In this document: positions 33,711 through 46,990 of the stretch, one piece after another
Position numbering within the stretch: the first letter of the stretch is position 1
How the letters are laid out: every line of letters begins with the position of its first letter
Origin: Nosema muscidifuracis
Lineage: Eukaryota; Microsporidia; Nosematidae
Direction: 5' to 3'
DNA length: 64,000 bases
NCBI GenBank assembly: GCA_028335825.1
Contig: JAIOKI010000011.1
Location: forward strand, 250,501 to 314,500
The notes under the pieces: generated by a model
Databases searched by the model: none
Seen by the model: only the letters and a program-made list of their open reading frames with translations
What the model was told of the DNA's origin: nothing
Position numbers and translations under genes: made by a program

Positions 33711-36700
33711 CTAAGCAATATCAAACCCATATATGGCCATCTAATTTTTTTTTTAAAAATTAAATGCATCATCTCATAATATTATGAACAGTTTAATTCG
33801 TTTTTAAGTTTAATAAAAATGAAAAATTAATATTTTATAATTTTTTAAGTGTAAATTCTAGGTGATAAATTTTATTATAATTTTCCAGAATCTTTGTTCT
33901 TCTTTTATCGTCTCTCATTTAGAAATAATTTTATAAAAATATTTTTTACAGTGTAGCTATTAGAATATAACTAATTATTTAAATAATTTTTGAAGAAATT
34001 AATTATGACAAAAGTCTAAATAAAAACTGACAAGAAGAATAAACATAATAAAATATTTGGTACACCAAGTAACCATTTTCATTTCTTTTTTTCAGTAATA
34101 TTCCGTATGTCGCTTCGGCTCTGCCATGTGTACATTTTGAATGTATATTAAAAATCTTATCTTTAATGTTCCTCAGTCAAAATCATTTCTTTATTCGATT
34201 TTTTATATTAATGTTATATTATCAAGTGCATTATAAATTTCGTTCGCTTTACCTGATATTTATGTAATCATATGCCTTAGTTTCATCAAAAGAATCATAT
34301 GTCGTCCTGTTAATTATTTCATCTATTTATATTTGATAGTACTCAATTACAATATATAGGATGATCATGTATTTATAGTTAATTAGTGCGTAAAGAAACT
34401 GATTGTTCCTAAGTAGCGTAAAAAATAGTGGACTGCTTCGAAAAATTATTCTTGCATCAATAAAATACAGAATAAAAGTTTTCTTGTTGTTTCTTCAAGT
34501 TTTAATTACTATTATAATACTCGATGGTCAGATTTATATTAAATTCGTTCGTTAAGATAGGTATAAATAGTCCATAATGTTACTAGGAATTTTTCTTGAT
34601 AGTCATGAAATTGATTTCTGATTTATTTAATTTTCCGAGGCACAAAATCAGGCTTTATATCGAATTTTTTTTCATTTAATTTAGTATTCTTCCCAATTAC
34701 ATGTTCAATGAGTCTAAATAGACGTAAAATTTTTATATGAAATTATGTGCTACCGATTCCGACGCTTTCTGATCACCCCTTTTATTTATATAAATCTCTT
34801 TTTGCTTCTTTTGTTCAAACAAATTTATTCGTCTTTTAACTTTTGATCGTCTCGTAGAATGGTATTTTTTCCCGGTATAATTGAAAATAAATATACTAAA
34901 AAAATTCAAGAGTTCATTTGATAATTTCACATTTTTTGACTTTTGTGTTATTCAATCTGTAATTTTTATTTAACGACTTAATGGTATTGCTATTTATATT
35001 CTTATATATAAATGTTTAAAAAATTCATTTCTTTTTTTATAAGTTTGCATTTACTCAGGGATAGCTTACATCCAATATACTTATGAGGCTTAGTTTACTA
35101 GCTTTTATCTAGACCTATACTTTAAACAGTAACATTCTTATTTCCAAATAATATATTTATTCAACTAACTATCTTTTATATTTGTTTATGAAACAATATC
35201 AAACAATTTCGCTTAGAATATAATCATTAGTTATTAGCAACAGGTTTTACATACAGAAAAAATCATATCGAACATATTATATGTAATTTAAATACTTACT
35301 CATTACTCTTTTTTTTTGTAAAAGATACACTTACTAACTCAAACTTCATTTTCCACCAAAAGATTTCTTTTCTTCGTAAAACGAAATTTTAGATTTATTA
35401 ATTTGATTAACTATTACTTGGTTATAACTTGATCAAAATTTTAAGCAGGATTTATTTAATGAATCTAATATCTTTTACGCATACTCAATTTTAAATATAC
35501 TGACACCATCTTTTTAGAACTATGACCACTCGAGATATATATTAGTTTGTGCTTTCTTCCACCATTACTTTCCGAAATTATTTAACACTTTTTTTATTAA
35601 ATTATGCTCTTTCTGTGATATTCGATATTTTGAGCAGATACTTATATTTCCACCATTTGTTGTCTTAATCGTATATTTTCCATCATTTTAATTTTTTTCT
35701 CTATTAATAATCAATTTTTTCGTAATTCATTCTAGTTATTTAAATGCATTCTTGGTTCCTTTTAGACACTTTATTTTATTTCTTTGATTTAAATAGAATG
35801 ATTTCTCTTATATTTAAACACAATTCAGGTTTCTCAAATGCATTTCACTATTTTCAATAACATTTGGCTAAATTTCTTTTTACTTTATCTCAATTTTCGA
35901 AAAAAATAAATGGCTTAAAAATAACAAGACAAATCAACGGATTATCAAAAAGTAAAAGTCTAACATTTTCTCAATTAAAGTGACTCTAAAAAGTAATTTA
36001 AATCGTATAACATAAATGTAGTGTTGCACGTAGAAAAGCGACTAGAACTATAATAATTCTTCGATTGCCTTTATAAGATTAAATAAACATAGTGTTAATT
36101 GCTTTATTTATATATATCCTTGAAGCATTTGCACAAGGTAGAATTTCAATGCATAGATATCTTCATATGTTGCATTTCATCATACCTATAGATGCCTTTT
36201 AATTGTTAAACTGTTTGTTTAATTTTTTCATACTGTGGTCACTTCTTCCGTATGTTTTTGGCTTCATTTTATACTGACCCGATGCTGAATTCATCTCTCT
36301 TTTATCATGGTAATATATATTATATAAAATAATTCTAGAATATTTTTTCTAAATTATATTAATAGTCATCATACTGTAGTAAAATAATACGATAATCTCT
36401 CGTGGGCAATCTTCGTCTTTGCTTTTATGAGCTCCAGTGCTAGATTTCTGATTTTTTTCTTTTTATTCATAAAAAAATTGAATAAATAATTTCATATATT
36501 ACATTAATATCACAATGATTTTTTAACAAATTCATTAAAGTACAATTTCTTATATCTCTAAAGCAAATAATATACCTTTAATATATTTTGTATGTCTATA
36601 AATATTCTATGAACAATTTATTTTGAATAATGTATAGTTTAGTATAGTCGACATAAATCAGCATATATGTTGTTATAATTTTCAAATGCATTTTTATTTT

Positions 36701-36880
36701 TTTAAAAAATTATATAAATAAATAATTTTTTAAAACTAAAATATACAATAAAAGTTTACTAAAACTTTACTTTAATATGGCCTCATTTCTTAGAAAATAT
36801 CTCATTTAAAATTCAAAGATAAATGATAATAAAGTAATAGATGAAAATAATAATAACAAAGATGATTACATTGAAGTGAA
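33711..36880. other. AT-rich DNA, no supported gene
   Basis: A 65-codon minus-strand frame at 34930-34733 is Lys/Arg-rich, and traces of coding composition occur on the minus strand around 35700-35400, but no motif can be named. Probably old element remains. Confidence 0.45.
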
Positions 36881-38700
36881 AATAAAGATAAAATTAAATG
36901 AAATATAATTTAAAAAAAAATCAAAGAAAACTTATAATATTGTTTAACCAATTGAGATTCTGGCAGAAAATATTAGTTTAACTAAAGAGCAAATATCTTT
37001 TTTCTTGAGAAACCTAATGCTTAATTTTAGGCCGACTTTTAAGATTTTTTACGATTTTTGTAACAATATTAGAAGCATAATCAAGAATATCATGTAAAGA
37101 AAGTACTCAATTATACTTTAAAGCATTCTAATTCAACTGTATCTATATCATAGAAATTTGAAAAACCATAAAAAACAAGACCAACCTATATAGCTCATGT
37201 TATCAAATTAGAAATCTGTAATTTAATAGGCATATGACAGAGTACTTTTTAAAATTGTAAAACAAAAATTGAAAAGAGATATGGAAAAATTTTACGAATA
37301 TTTAAATCCATAGAAAATGTTATTGTCAAAGATTTAAACAAAGAGAAATGATAACAGAGGAGATAACAGTTGTTCTAATTACTACGACAATGGATAAAAA
37401 ACTAAAGAATGTGTTGACGTATTTAGTAATGAAAAATAATGTCACTACATAAGAAAACATTACATATACTAAGACTTGTTTTTATAACATAATACCGAAT
37501 GATTAACAAATTTAATAATTATAAAACAAAAATCAAAAGATATATAAAACCAGTAGTAAAATTCAACACAATACAATTAAAAAGTAAGATTAATTAAAAT
37601 AATAGTAAATTTATATTTGATTTAGGTGTATCAAAGAATTTTATTGGCATAAAAAATAGCTACTGACATAAAACATGATTTTTCATTTGATATTTAACTT
37701 GCTAACAACTCAAAAGAGGCAACAAAGTCCTCAATTATAGTAAAACTAGATTTAAATAATTCACTAAATGGTAAATTAGTCAATGTATATGTACCAAAAG
37801 AATGACCCAACAATATTATGTTACAAACAGAATTTTTATAAGAAAAATAATTTTAACCTAAAAAATGAGCATACAGTACGAAATTATGTAATCAATTTGT
37901 ACTAAAAGAAGATGAATACGAGTAAGATTGATTAGTTTTTGAGAAGATAAATTTCAGTCAAAGATGATAATGAATAAAATAATTGATTTCTATAAACTTA
38001 AAATTAATTTTTTACAGGCTTAAAGAAATATTAAAATGCCTAAAAAGAAAAACATCATCGAATGCTGCGAATCAATTTTTTCTAGTCCGCGTTTATCATA
38101 GAAAAATATATTAGATGAAATTTATCAAATACCAAATTTACATGATAAACTATTTATGTGTCAGGAAACCAACTCTATCCACAACTCGACTTAAAGATTG
38201 AAATTAAAAAAGCCGAGATTGACAAAGAAAGTGAGTTATAACAAGTTCTTACATCCCAGAAAACATTATCAATTCAGGACCTAAATTATTTTAAAAGATT
38301 TTATCGAAGATTAATAAGATATAAGTGATGTATTTGTATATATAAATGACATAGTTAATTTTGATAAGGATAAATTTGAACATTATCATATTATAAATGT
38401 AAGTACTTAAAAGATTGGATGAAAAAAAATCTAAAAATTAAAATTTTCATTTACAGAAATTGTGGTATTAGAATGTATAGTTAATGTTCAAAGCGTAAGA
38501 TCAAACCCAAAATATTTAGAAAAAGAAATTTTTATCAAAGAACCGAAAACAAAAAAGGAATTACAAATATTATTATATATCATTTAAGACTATTTAGACT
38601 GATATTCATAAAACATTTTTTCTACAATGTTATGCATCTGAAACAGGAAATAATTGAATATTATTCAAAAAATGATAAACTCAATATCAAAGCATTTAAT
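36880..38700 (+). mobile_element. Ty3/Gypsy-type fossil (gag-protease-RT)
   Basis: Plus-strand pieces: a possible knuckle patch near 37440; a protease-like FDLGVSKNFIGIK at 37617-37655; early RT (NILDEIYQIPNLHDKL, about 38107-38155); the RT palm with DISDVFVYINDIVNFDKDKF (38318-38377); and the connection (LSKNRKQKRN-type, about 38540). The order and spacing fit Ty3/Gypsy. It is old, with many breaks; RNase H and integrase are not readable. Confidence 0.55.
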
Positions 38701-39950
38701 TATAAAAAGAACTGTTTTCTATGGTTAATTCAGATGATGCAACCATAATGTCTTATTTATACCATGTAATTTTAACACTCTATAAAAATATGTTTTTAAC
38801 GAAAATATGATTATAAATAAATTTAATGAACTTTAATAACTTTTCAAAATTTTTCTAATAATTCATATTATAAGCATAAATTAACAAGAAAAGGTTAAAA
38901 ATATTGTTTTTATTTATTTAAAAAAACTTTTATAATTTTTATATCAGCTTTAATTTTATTGTTAAAGCTACTAAATTCTAGGTATAAACACCAGTCGTAG
39001 CATCACAAACCTGTATTTATTATTAATCATAGAGTGATTATATTTATTCCATTAATTTGTATGTATTATGCTTTCATGACTCACAAAGTTTTAATTATAT
39101 GTATCAAAGTATCAGATGATCTATTTGTACATATCACATTACCTAAACTACATTTGTATCCACCATATTAAATAATCAGTCTGAAGTTTTAAAACTTCTC
39201 CATCAATAAGAATTAACATTATAAATAAGTTTATTCCGTCTAGTTTTATAGGAATCACTATATTAATTGCTCATTTTTTTCATTTTATTCTTTATAAGAA
39301 ATTTTTGCCAACTCTAACAAAATCAGATATATATAGGACAGATTAATTTTAGATAACCATAACTTTTATAAAAAAACTATAATACATAACAGATATTGTA
39401 ATTTGAAAATATTTATAACTAGAATTAATACATCTACTATTTATTCCAATTTATTTGTTAAAAATTTAGTCGAAATCATATTTTTACTACAGTGAGCACA
39501 AATAATTTCATCATAGATAAGTATCTTATTCACTAAAAATTAAAAAATATGTTTTATTTTTGTATCTTTATTCGGTTAGTGCAAATTTATAGGTTGCTCA
39601 TTGTATAAGAAGTGCACCCATGATTACCTCACTTGCTTATATACGTAACAAAAATTACATCTTATAATCTGATATTATTAATTTCCTCGACGACTTTAAA
39701 ACACTTTTTAATTCAATAAATTCCTTATGTATTCCTCGTCTATTTTTATTTCTTAAACTATTCATTAATTCAATTATCAGCTTCGCATAATTTTTTATAA
39801 AATTTTTAAATCAACCATTTAATTCCAAAAATTTCAATGCTATATTATCCTTTATCTTTGACGGCATTATTTATTGAAAGTTCAAAACAACTTTCAATAA
39901 TTTTCAAATCGTCTTTAAAAGAATATATATATTTACGATATAATCTTTAA
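38701..39950. other. AT-rich DNA, nothing recognised
   Basis: No supported frame, RNA or repeat. Confidence 0.55.
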
Positions 39951-40670
39951 ATCAGTATTTGAAATTACTATAATATCCGCGGCGAAGTTTAAACCCTATA
40001 ATTATACTATTGATAAACTTTTCTGTTGAATTCTAAAGTGTTTTATGTTTATCGCTCTCCTCATTTTCAATACTATAAAATTTCTCTTTAATAAATAAAT
40101 CTTTGTGCAAACATTATAAAATTGTTTGTCATTATCTGGTTCACACATATCTCTCCCTAAATCATTCAATGCAATCAAATTACTTCCTACCTTTATAATT
40201 TCATCCGACTTTTTCAATGCTCTTATGGGATTCTTTCACGAAAATGTAAACCTTGTAATGATTTTTCTAATCCTTCAACAAATTCTTCTGTATACTTCAT
40301 AAAAGCTTGGAATATGCACCGTTATCCTTCATTACTTTTTTCTTAATCTTTTTAATCTTAAAATTTCTATACTACAATATTTTATCTTATCATTCTCATT
40401 ACAAATTACATTTTTAACTTCTTTAAGTCCTAATCCCTTCACTTGACCCACAATTTCAATTCTTTCTTTTTTTCAAATTATTCCTTGCTATAGGGGTTTT
40501 CTGTTTTTTTACATCTCCTGGTATTTTATAATCTTCTCTACTACCAGAACTGTTTCTATCAAATATTTTATAGCACTCACTAATATAAATTCTTTTATTG
40601 TATCTGTAATAGCAATCATATTTGTTATATCTTAGTATACCATAATTATAACATCTACCTACCAATCCAT
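39950..40670 (-). mobile_element. Ty3/Gypsy-type fossil (nucleocapsid knuckles to early RT)
   Basis: The minus-strand frame 40665-40456 begins GRCYNYGILRYNKYDCYYRY and continues with ISECYKIFDRN, a double knuckle-like arrangement. The frame 40217-40002 opens with MKKSDEIIKVGSNLIALND, which corresponds to the first RT block also seen at about 9.0 kb on the minus strand. The protease should lie between. It is a small, old, broken piece of the same broad family. Confidence 0.5.
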
Positions 40671-42100
40671 CTAATTATGCTCATTTCTTTTTCCATTCTA
40701 AATTTCATCGTCTAAAATTTTGAAATAAAATGAATACCATGTATAATAGATATTGTATCTAAAATGCGAATAAAGTAATTTAATAAAGATGTTTTGTATT
40801 TTAAATCAATTTACTTAGTTGATTCTAATAAGGATGTTTTCATGGTAGTTTCACTATTTCACACATTTTGTTTTGTATAGGATGCCAATTTTTCTATTTC
40901 ATATTCTTTTTATTAATGTTTATATTTTTAATTTGTCTTTTTCTTTGTACTTATTTAGAATTGCATATTTGGTCGGAAATGCTTTTAACTCTTTTTTTAA
41001 TTGGTTCGATTTAAAATTCTTTGTTTTTTTGTAATGATAAATTGACTCTTTTAATTAGATATTACAAGGGCATAGAAGTAAGATAAGTAAAAGATATAAT
41101 TTTAACCTATCGATCCTTAAGTTGTACTATGAAGTATATATACAGCTATATCCAATTCTTTTTCTAACTCATCTATTTTTGAAATTATATATTCTACATG
41201 AGCTACATTATTTTTTCAGTTCTTTGACGTCAATATCTTAATTAAATGATCTTCTCTTATTTTAAGTCTTTTTGTGCTTACTAGTAATTATTAATAAAAT
41301 TTTACATGATTTCTGTTAAAAATAATTTTATCATCGTTATCATCAACGCTGGACTCGAATTCTTGTTTCAAAGATATTTCTTATAGAGCTTGAATGACGA
41401 TGTTATATTGATTTCATCATATAAAGCTTTGTATACAGATAACATACTAAACCACATATATTGAAGCATTGAATATAATATGACTATTAAATTCTTGTTG
41501 TATCTAAACGTCAATATATAAATAGATTCAGATTATTAAATTGTATAATGTTGAGTCATTTTCTGAAAATAATTTTAATTCAAATATTAATAACTCTAAT
41601 ATATTTTATGACAATTATAAATACAATGAAACCCTACATGGGTTAAAAAAGAAAAGCTTGCTTAATAACAAAAATTGGCAAACCTATTTTAGACACATAA
41701 GGAATAAGAAAACCTCATTCAGTTTTTTATTACCAACGCTTTGTTTGTTTTCTTATATTTTATATTTGATTCATCTCTTTGCTTAAATTTTTTTCGATGT
41801 TAATCTTTTAAACAAGACACTTATTATTTTCTCAAAAACTAAATTATCTATTCAAGACTATAGCTATTAATTTTTATCTTTATCCTATAACTAAATCCTA
41901 GACCCTGTAAAAATAATTCGAAATTTTCGGTAAATTTCTTTTTTACAACCTTCACTTTCCGAGAAAAAATAATGATAGAAAACATAGTATGTTATATTTT
42001 ATTATATCCTATCATATTAAGCTCTAATATAGAGTATCACAAACAATAGAGTTGTCAAGTGATGACTGTGACTTTAAGGCTAAAAGAATAATAAATTCAT
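40671..42100. other. AT-rich DNA, no supported gene
   Basis: An 81-codon plus-strand frame at 41541-41786 ends in a hydrophobic stretch, but it is Asn-rich at the start and matches nothing I know. It is most likely a chance frame. Confidence 0.45.
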
Positions 42101-44660
42101 TGAGATACTAATCTATGCATTAGAAATAGAGAGTACTAACAAAGAATTATGGAGGAAGGATATTTTTGAGAGTTCAAGAAGAGAGTAAAAAAGAAAAGAA
42201 GTGGAAGATCTAAGAAAAAAATGATCATAGGAATCAGAGAAAAGAAAGGAAGAACTAGATAATATCAAGAGTTTACTTAGAAGATATTAAGTACAGTAAA
42301 AGAATCAATTAGAAGAAATAGATTAAATAAAAGATGTACAGATTTGAGGTTTTTAACTTCAATAGACTAGAACATATGGCAAGAAGATGCTATTCGTGGA
42401 AGTTTATAATGGATATAATTATAATAATAAAAATGATTCTAAGTTGTAAATGTAAAATGCGATAGTGACTCAGAAATGACATATGTAAGTTGTTATGTAA
42501 ATATTGATAAAGGAAGAATAAAATTAATAAAATTAGAAAAGAGATTTGGAAATACGGGAAACAATCAAAAAAGCTTAATTTACATTATTATATCGAAAAA
42601 AAACAAAGACATTTTAATGGAAAACATTCTCTGAGATGTGAAAATATTTTTAATATAAACAGATAGTGCCACAAGCTTTAATTAAGAATACCATGTAGCA
42701 TTTGGGAAATTTAAAATGAAGAAAAATACTTGAAGGTATCATCTACATGGAGAGCCCCGATTAAAATGTTAAATAAATTTAATAGAAGCATTATATTGGT
42801 AAGAAATTTTATAAAGCTTAACGATATAGTAGAAAAGGCAGATTATCAATTGTCAAATATACGTTATGTAATTACAGCGAGATAAGGTGAAAAATTTATT
42901 ACTATTGTATATTTAAAAGATTATTTTATAGCATTAAAATTAGAGAGTAAGATAAGTTTAATATTGAATTTGGGTTCAATAGTCAAGTGAAATTTAATGA
43001 TTATGTGGTATAAAAACTCACCACGGATAATAAATAATATATTTAGATATTTAAAAGGTAAAGGAGTAGAGATTTATATAAACAACATTTTTATATATAG
43101 TACTGGTATTCAAGAACATGATCGGCTGTTTGAAGAAGCGTTGAAAAAATTAAAGGATAATATTAAACTAAGCCATATTAAAATATAATTTTGTGAAAAA
43201 ATAGATGAAATTATTGCAATTTATCTAAATATAATGAACATTACGCCGGCCGAAATAAAGAAGAATGTGGCTTTAGAATTGATAGTTTTATTTGGAGTTT
43301 CATATGTAAAAATATTTTAGATCTAACAGTATGATTCGGAGACTTTATAAAATGATGCTGCAAAAAAATTAAATTAACAGATAGTTTGAATGGAAATAAA
43401 CAGAGGATAAGAATAGAGGGATTTAAAAATGAAGGCAATATTGAGTAAATTACATATTACAAATTATGACGAAAAAATTATATTAGGACTGATGATAGTA
43501 ATATTAGAATAGTACTGTTCTATTACAAAAAATAATAAAAAGAAATAGGGTTCATTACAAGGGCCTCTAAGAAGTTTACTCCAACAGAAGTCAGGCATAG
43601 AATATTAGAGAAATAAATGTATGTCATATTTTGGGCAGTAAATAAGTTTGAATATGAGCCCGGAGCGAAAAGATTAAAGATAGAAACAGATCATAAAATT
43701 TTAGCAGAAAATATAAATAATCCAGATTTTAATAATGCAAGAGTAAACAGATGGGAAGAGAAGATACAAGAATTCGATTTCGAAATTATTTATAGGGAAA
43801 TGGAAGAAATGATAGTGGCGAATAGTCTTAATAGATTTTATATAACAGAAAAAGTGAAAAAAAGTGAATGATAAAAGTAAGAATATTTGGACAAACAGAA
43901 GGTAAACGAAATTTATGAAAGAAAGATTTGGTTTTTTTATAGAGGAAGAGATTCTCACAGAGGATAAAAGAGAAAAATTTAATATTATTGTCATGTAAAA
44001 TTAAGCCATGGGTACAGGACAACAGTTTATTATGGGCCAGAAATGAAGGTTCATATTTATGAGGTGATAAAGAGATGTGGACCTCGTCAGAAATCCAATA
44101 GGAAAAATAGTTGAAGCAATGAATTTATAAGTATTACAAAATATTTAAACGAAATAGGATAGAATATTATTGTATTTAGAGAAAAGAATGTCTTGATAGT
44201 CGTTGCCATAAATTAACAGACTAAAAGATTGTGGGATAAAATATTGTGAATTTTTTTAAAAAAATTGTAGACAAGGAAAGAAGCTTGAATAAATTATTAC
44301 AGATAGTGAGAAGGAGTTTTCGATGAAGGATATATGAAGAAATGCAAATATAAATCACCAAAAAAATTGAAAAAATGAAGAATTATAATGACGATGAGAA
44401 ATAGCATTTAAACAGTAAGAAAGGTAAATTTGATCAAAAGATTTATAAATCAATCGGAGGTGTAAAATGTGGGCTATAGAATTAGAAATGATAGAAAATA
44501 GTCCAGATAATATATATGCAAGTAGATTCAAGAAATTATACAGAGAGCTTTTAAAAAGGCCAAAAAAAGTTAGATCAGCGAAGAAATAGAATATCAAGTA
44601 TTCAATAAATATATTAAAGGAAAAAAGTAGAATTTTTTTTAAAGTATTCATACATTATTT
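42100..44660 (+). mobile_element. Ty3/Gypsy-type fossil (gag to integrase)
   Basis: Plus-strand order: Glu/Lys-rich gag (42100-42480); a protease-like patch (about 42650); RT with VEIYINNIFIYSTGIQEHD (43066-43123) and the connection; RNase H at 43617-43871 (FWAVNKFEYEPGAKRLKIET, then VNRWEEKIQEFDFEIIYRE); and integrase traces (43900-44600). RNase H is the best-preserved part. It is broken in many places but younger than most neighbours. Confidence 0.7.
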
Positions 44661-45330
44661 AACTAGAAAGCAGAAAATATGTTAAGAAAATACAATATGA
44701 TTTAAATAAGACAGTCAAAAATAGTTATTACGTGAACAATATATTTAATTAAACCCTAATTTTTTAAGTTCTAGTAAAGTATTAAAAAATTTACTGATAA
44801 TCAACAGTTGTGAGCCAGATACAATTTATTTCGAAATCGATCATTAAAAGGTTATAAATTTTTTTTGCTACATATCAAATGCTAAAGCTTGATACGCAAG
44901 AAGTCTACCTCTATGATACTTTTTTTAAGAATTTTTTCATCATTAATTTGTTTAATAAAAGTCATAAACTAAATTATAAAAGCAAGCATATAGCTTATTA
45001 TTGTTGATGAGACATTATTCAATGCCGTAGCTTCAAATATAACTGAAATATATTTTAATTACTTAAAAAGTAAAATAATAAGATATGTTACGCTTAGGTG
45101 TGCATGATCAGAAAACTTTATTTGAGTAATTGGCTGCATTTGAACATTTTTATGGGTCATTAGTTCCAAAAATACTGCAAATTAAAAATTTTAAAATTAG
45201 TGTTTTAATAGAAACTCTATTAGTGATTTTTCATCATTAATTATCTTTTTTAATTCGATTTTTTATTAGAGACTATTTTATATTCCATAAATAATTTACA
45301 TCATAAAGTTATTATGAATAAGTATATGAC
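44661..45330. other. AT-rich DNA between two like-oriented fossils
   Basis: Could hold LTR remains of either neighbour; no repeat pair was found by eye. Confidence 0.4.
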
Positions 45331-46990
45331 AAATACAAGAAATAATAGGTCGATGGCGAAGAATGTTATCAGTAGGCCAGAAGCAAATTATAATAATGTA
45401 ATTGATTGTTATATAGTATACATATGAGAGATATTAGTCGGAGATCAATATTTTAAAGGATCAGATTTTCTAAAAAAGTTTATTAGGAAAAATATTAAGA
45501 ACGAGGATACAGTTGAAAGAATGTTATTTAATATACTCCTAAAGAATAGGAAAAAATTAATAGAGAACGAAGATGAATGAGAAAGTCACATTAGGTTTAA
45601 TAAAAATGCTAGAGTAACTAAAGAGATTAGTGGATACAGAAGCGTAAAAAATTTAGATGCTATAATTGTAGTAAATTTTTATCTTAAATATAAAGAAAAG
45701 GCAAATTCTAGTTTATGATGCAGAGTAATCACGAGGAAAGCTTAAGTAGTTATAGTAATCGGGAAAATTATAGAATAATAGGTGAAAGTAAGCGAAAGAA
45801 GAGCCCTGTAATCGGTAAAGATATTTTAAAATCTTAAGAAAATGGTTAGGATTTGAATTGTATAAGAGCATATAGTAGTGAAGAAAGGTAAATGTGTTCC
45901 TTAGTAATTAATTAATGATACTTAAGTTTTTATTAAAAGCTTAGAAGAAAGAAAAGCCCTTATTAATGCATTAAAGAATTCTGAGTGCGTAATAATTAGT
46001 GAGTAACTAGATTTCGTTTGATTATTTAACGGCAAAAGATAAATGAGAAGAATATTGTTAGATTTACATAGGGATCTACATATTTTACAGTTATTAATTT
46101 AAAGGAAGGGTTTTATAGCATTGAGATAGAAGAAGATGACAAGTACGAAATAGAATTTGAATTCAATAAAATAATTTATGAGTGAAATAGTATGGTGATA
46201 GAATTTTTAAATTTCTCTATATTTTACAAACGATTGTGAATATCTTTGAATAACACTTAGGTAAATGTATCAAGATTTACATGAATAAAAATCGAAAGAA
46301 TATCGTGATAGGATAATTTTAATAGCGATAAATAAAATTGAAAAATATAATATGAGAGTTAATAGTGGAAAAATACAATTATTTCGAAGAGAAGTAAAGT
46401 TTTCGAAAGTTACTTTAAATGTTCAAAATATAACACCTAAGAACTTATATCGAGTAAAGCACTAGAATTTAAGAACTAAATATTGTGTCTGGAGCACGTA
46501 TATTTTATGTTTAAAAAGATAATTAAAAACTTCATCAAAGATTATGAAAAGTTGACAATAAGTTTAACTAATAATTTAAAAGGTAAAAGTAAAGAATGAA
46601 AATGGACAGAAGAAATAATTAGAAATTTATTAAACAATAGAAGGTTGTAAAGTCATTAGGTAAGTTAAAGATAGTAGATTATGAGAAAGATTTTTTATTA
46701 TGAATAATGCTGGTATGAATGCTGTACTTATGCAGAAAAACAATAAAAGAGAATGGGCTCATATACTGTGTTATGAAAAATTAATCAACATAAATAAAAT
46801 CCAATACAGTGAAAAAACATATATTCTGTGTTTTGGGCAATTTAAAAGTATAAAATTGAGACCGATTATAAGATGTGGATTGAAATAAGAAAAAAGCCAA
46901 ATTTTAATAACAAAAGGATTAATAGGGGAAGTATTGGAAACGTATATTACGAAATAAAGAAAGATTTTTATCAGTGGTTATAATAATTAT
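45330..46990 (+). mobile_element. Ty3/Gypsy-type fossil (gag, RT, RNase H)
   Basis: Basic gag-like pieces (45330-45850); RT (GFYSIEIEEDDKYEIEFEFN, 46110-46169); the connection region; and RNase H (NNAGMNAVLMQKNNKREWAH, 46700-46760, then KKPNFNNKRINRG near 46893-46930). It shares a 40-base block at 46649-46688 with the minus-strand fossil at 8.4 kb. It is old and broken in many places. Confidence 0.6.

Noticed and set aside
41541-41786. An 81-codon Asn-rich frame with a hydrophobic end as a secreted or membrane protein
   Set aside because: Composition is explained by AT-richness, there is no family resemblance, and the hydrophobic part is C-terminal and short.
43241-44651. Several hydrophobic minus-strand frames (43241, 43701, 43828, 44355)
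   Set aside because: They are antisense shadows of the RNase H and integrase part of the plus-strand fossil.
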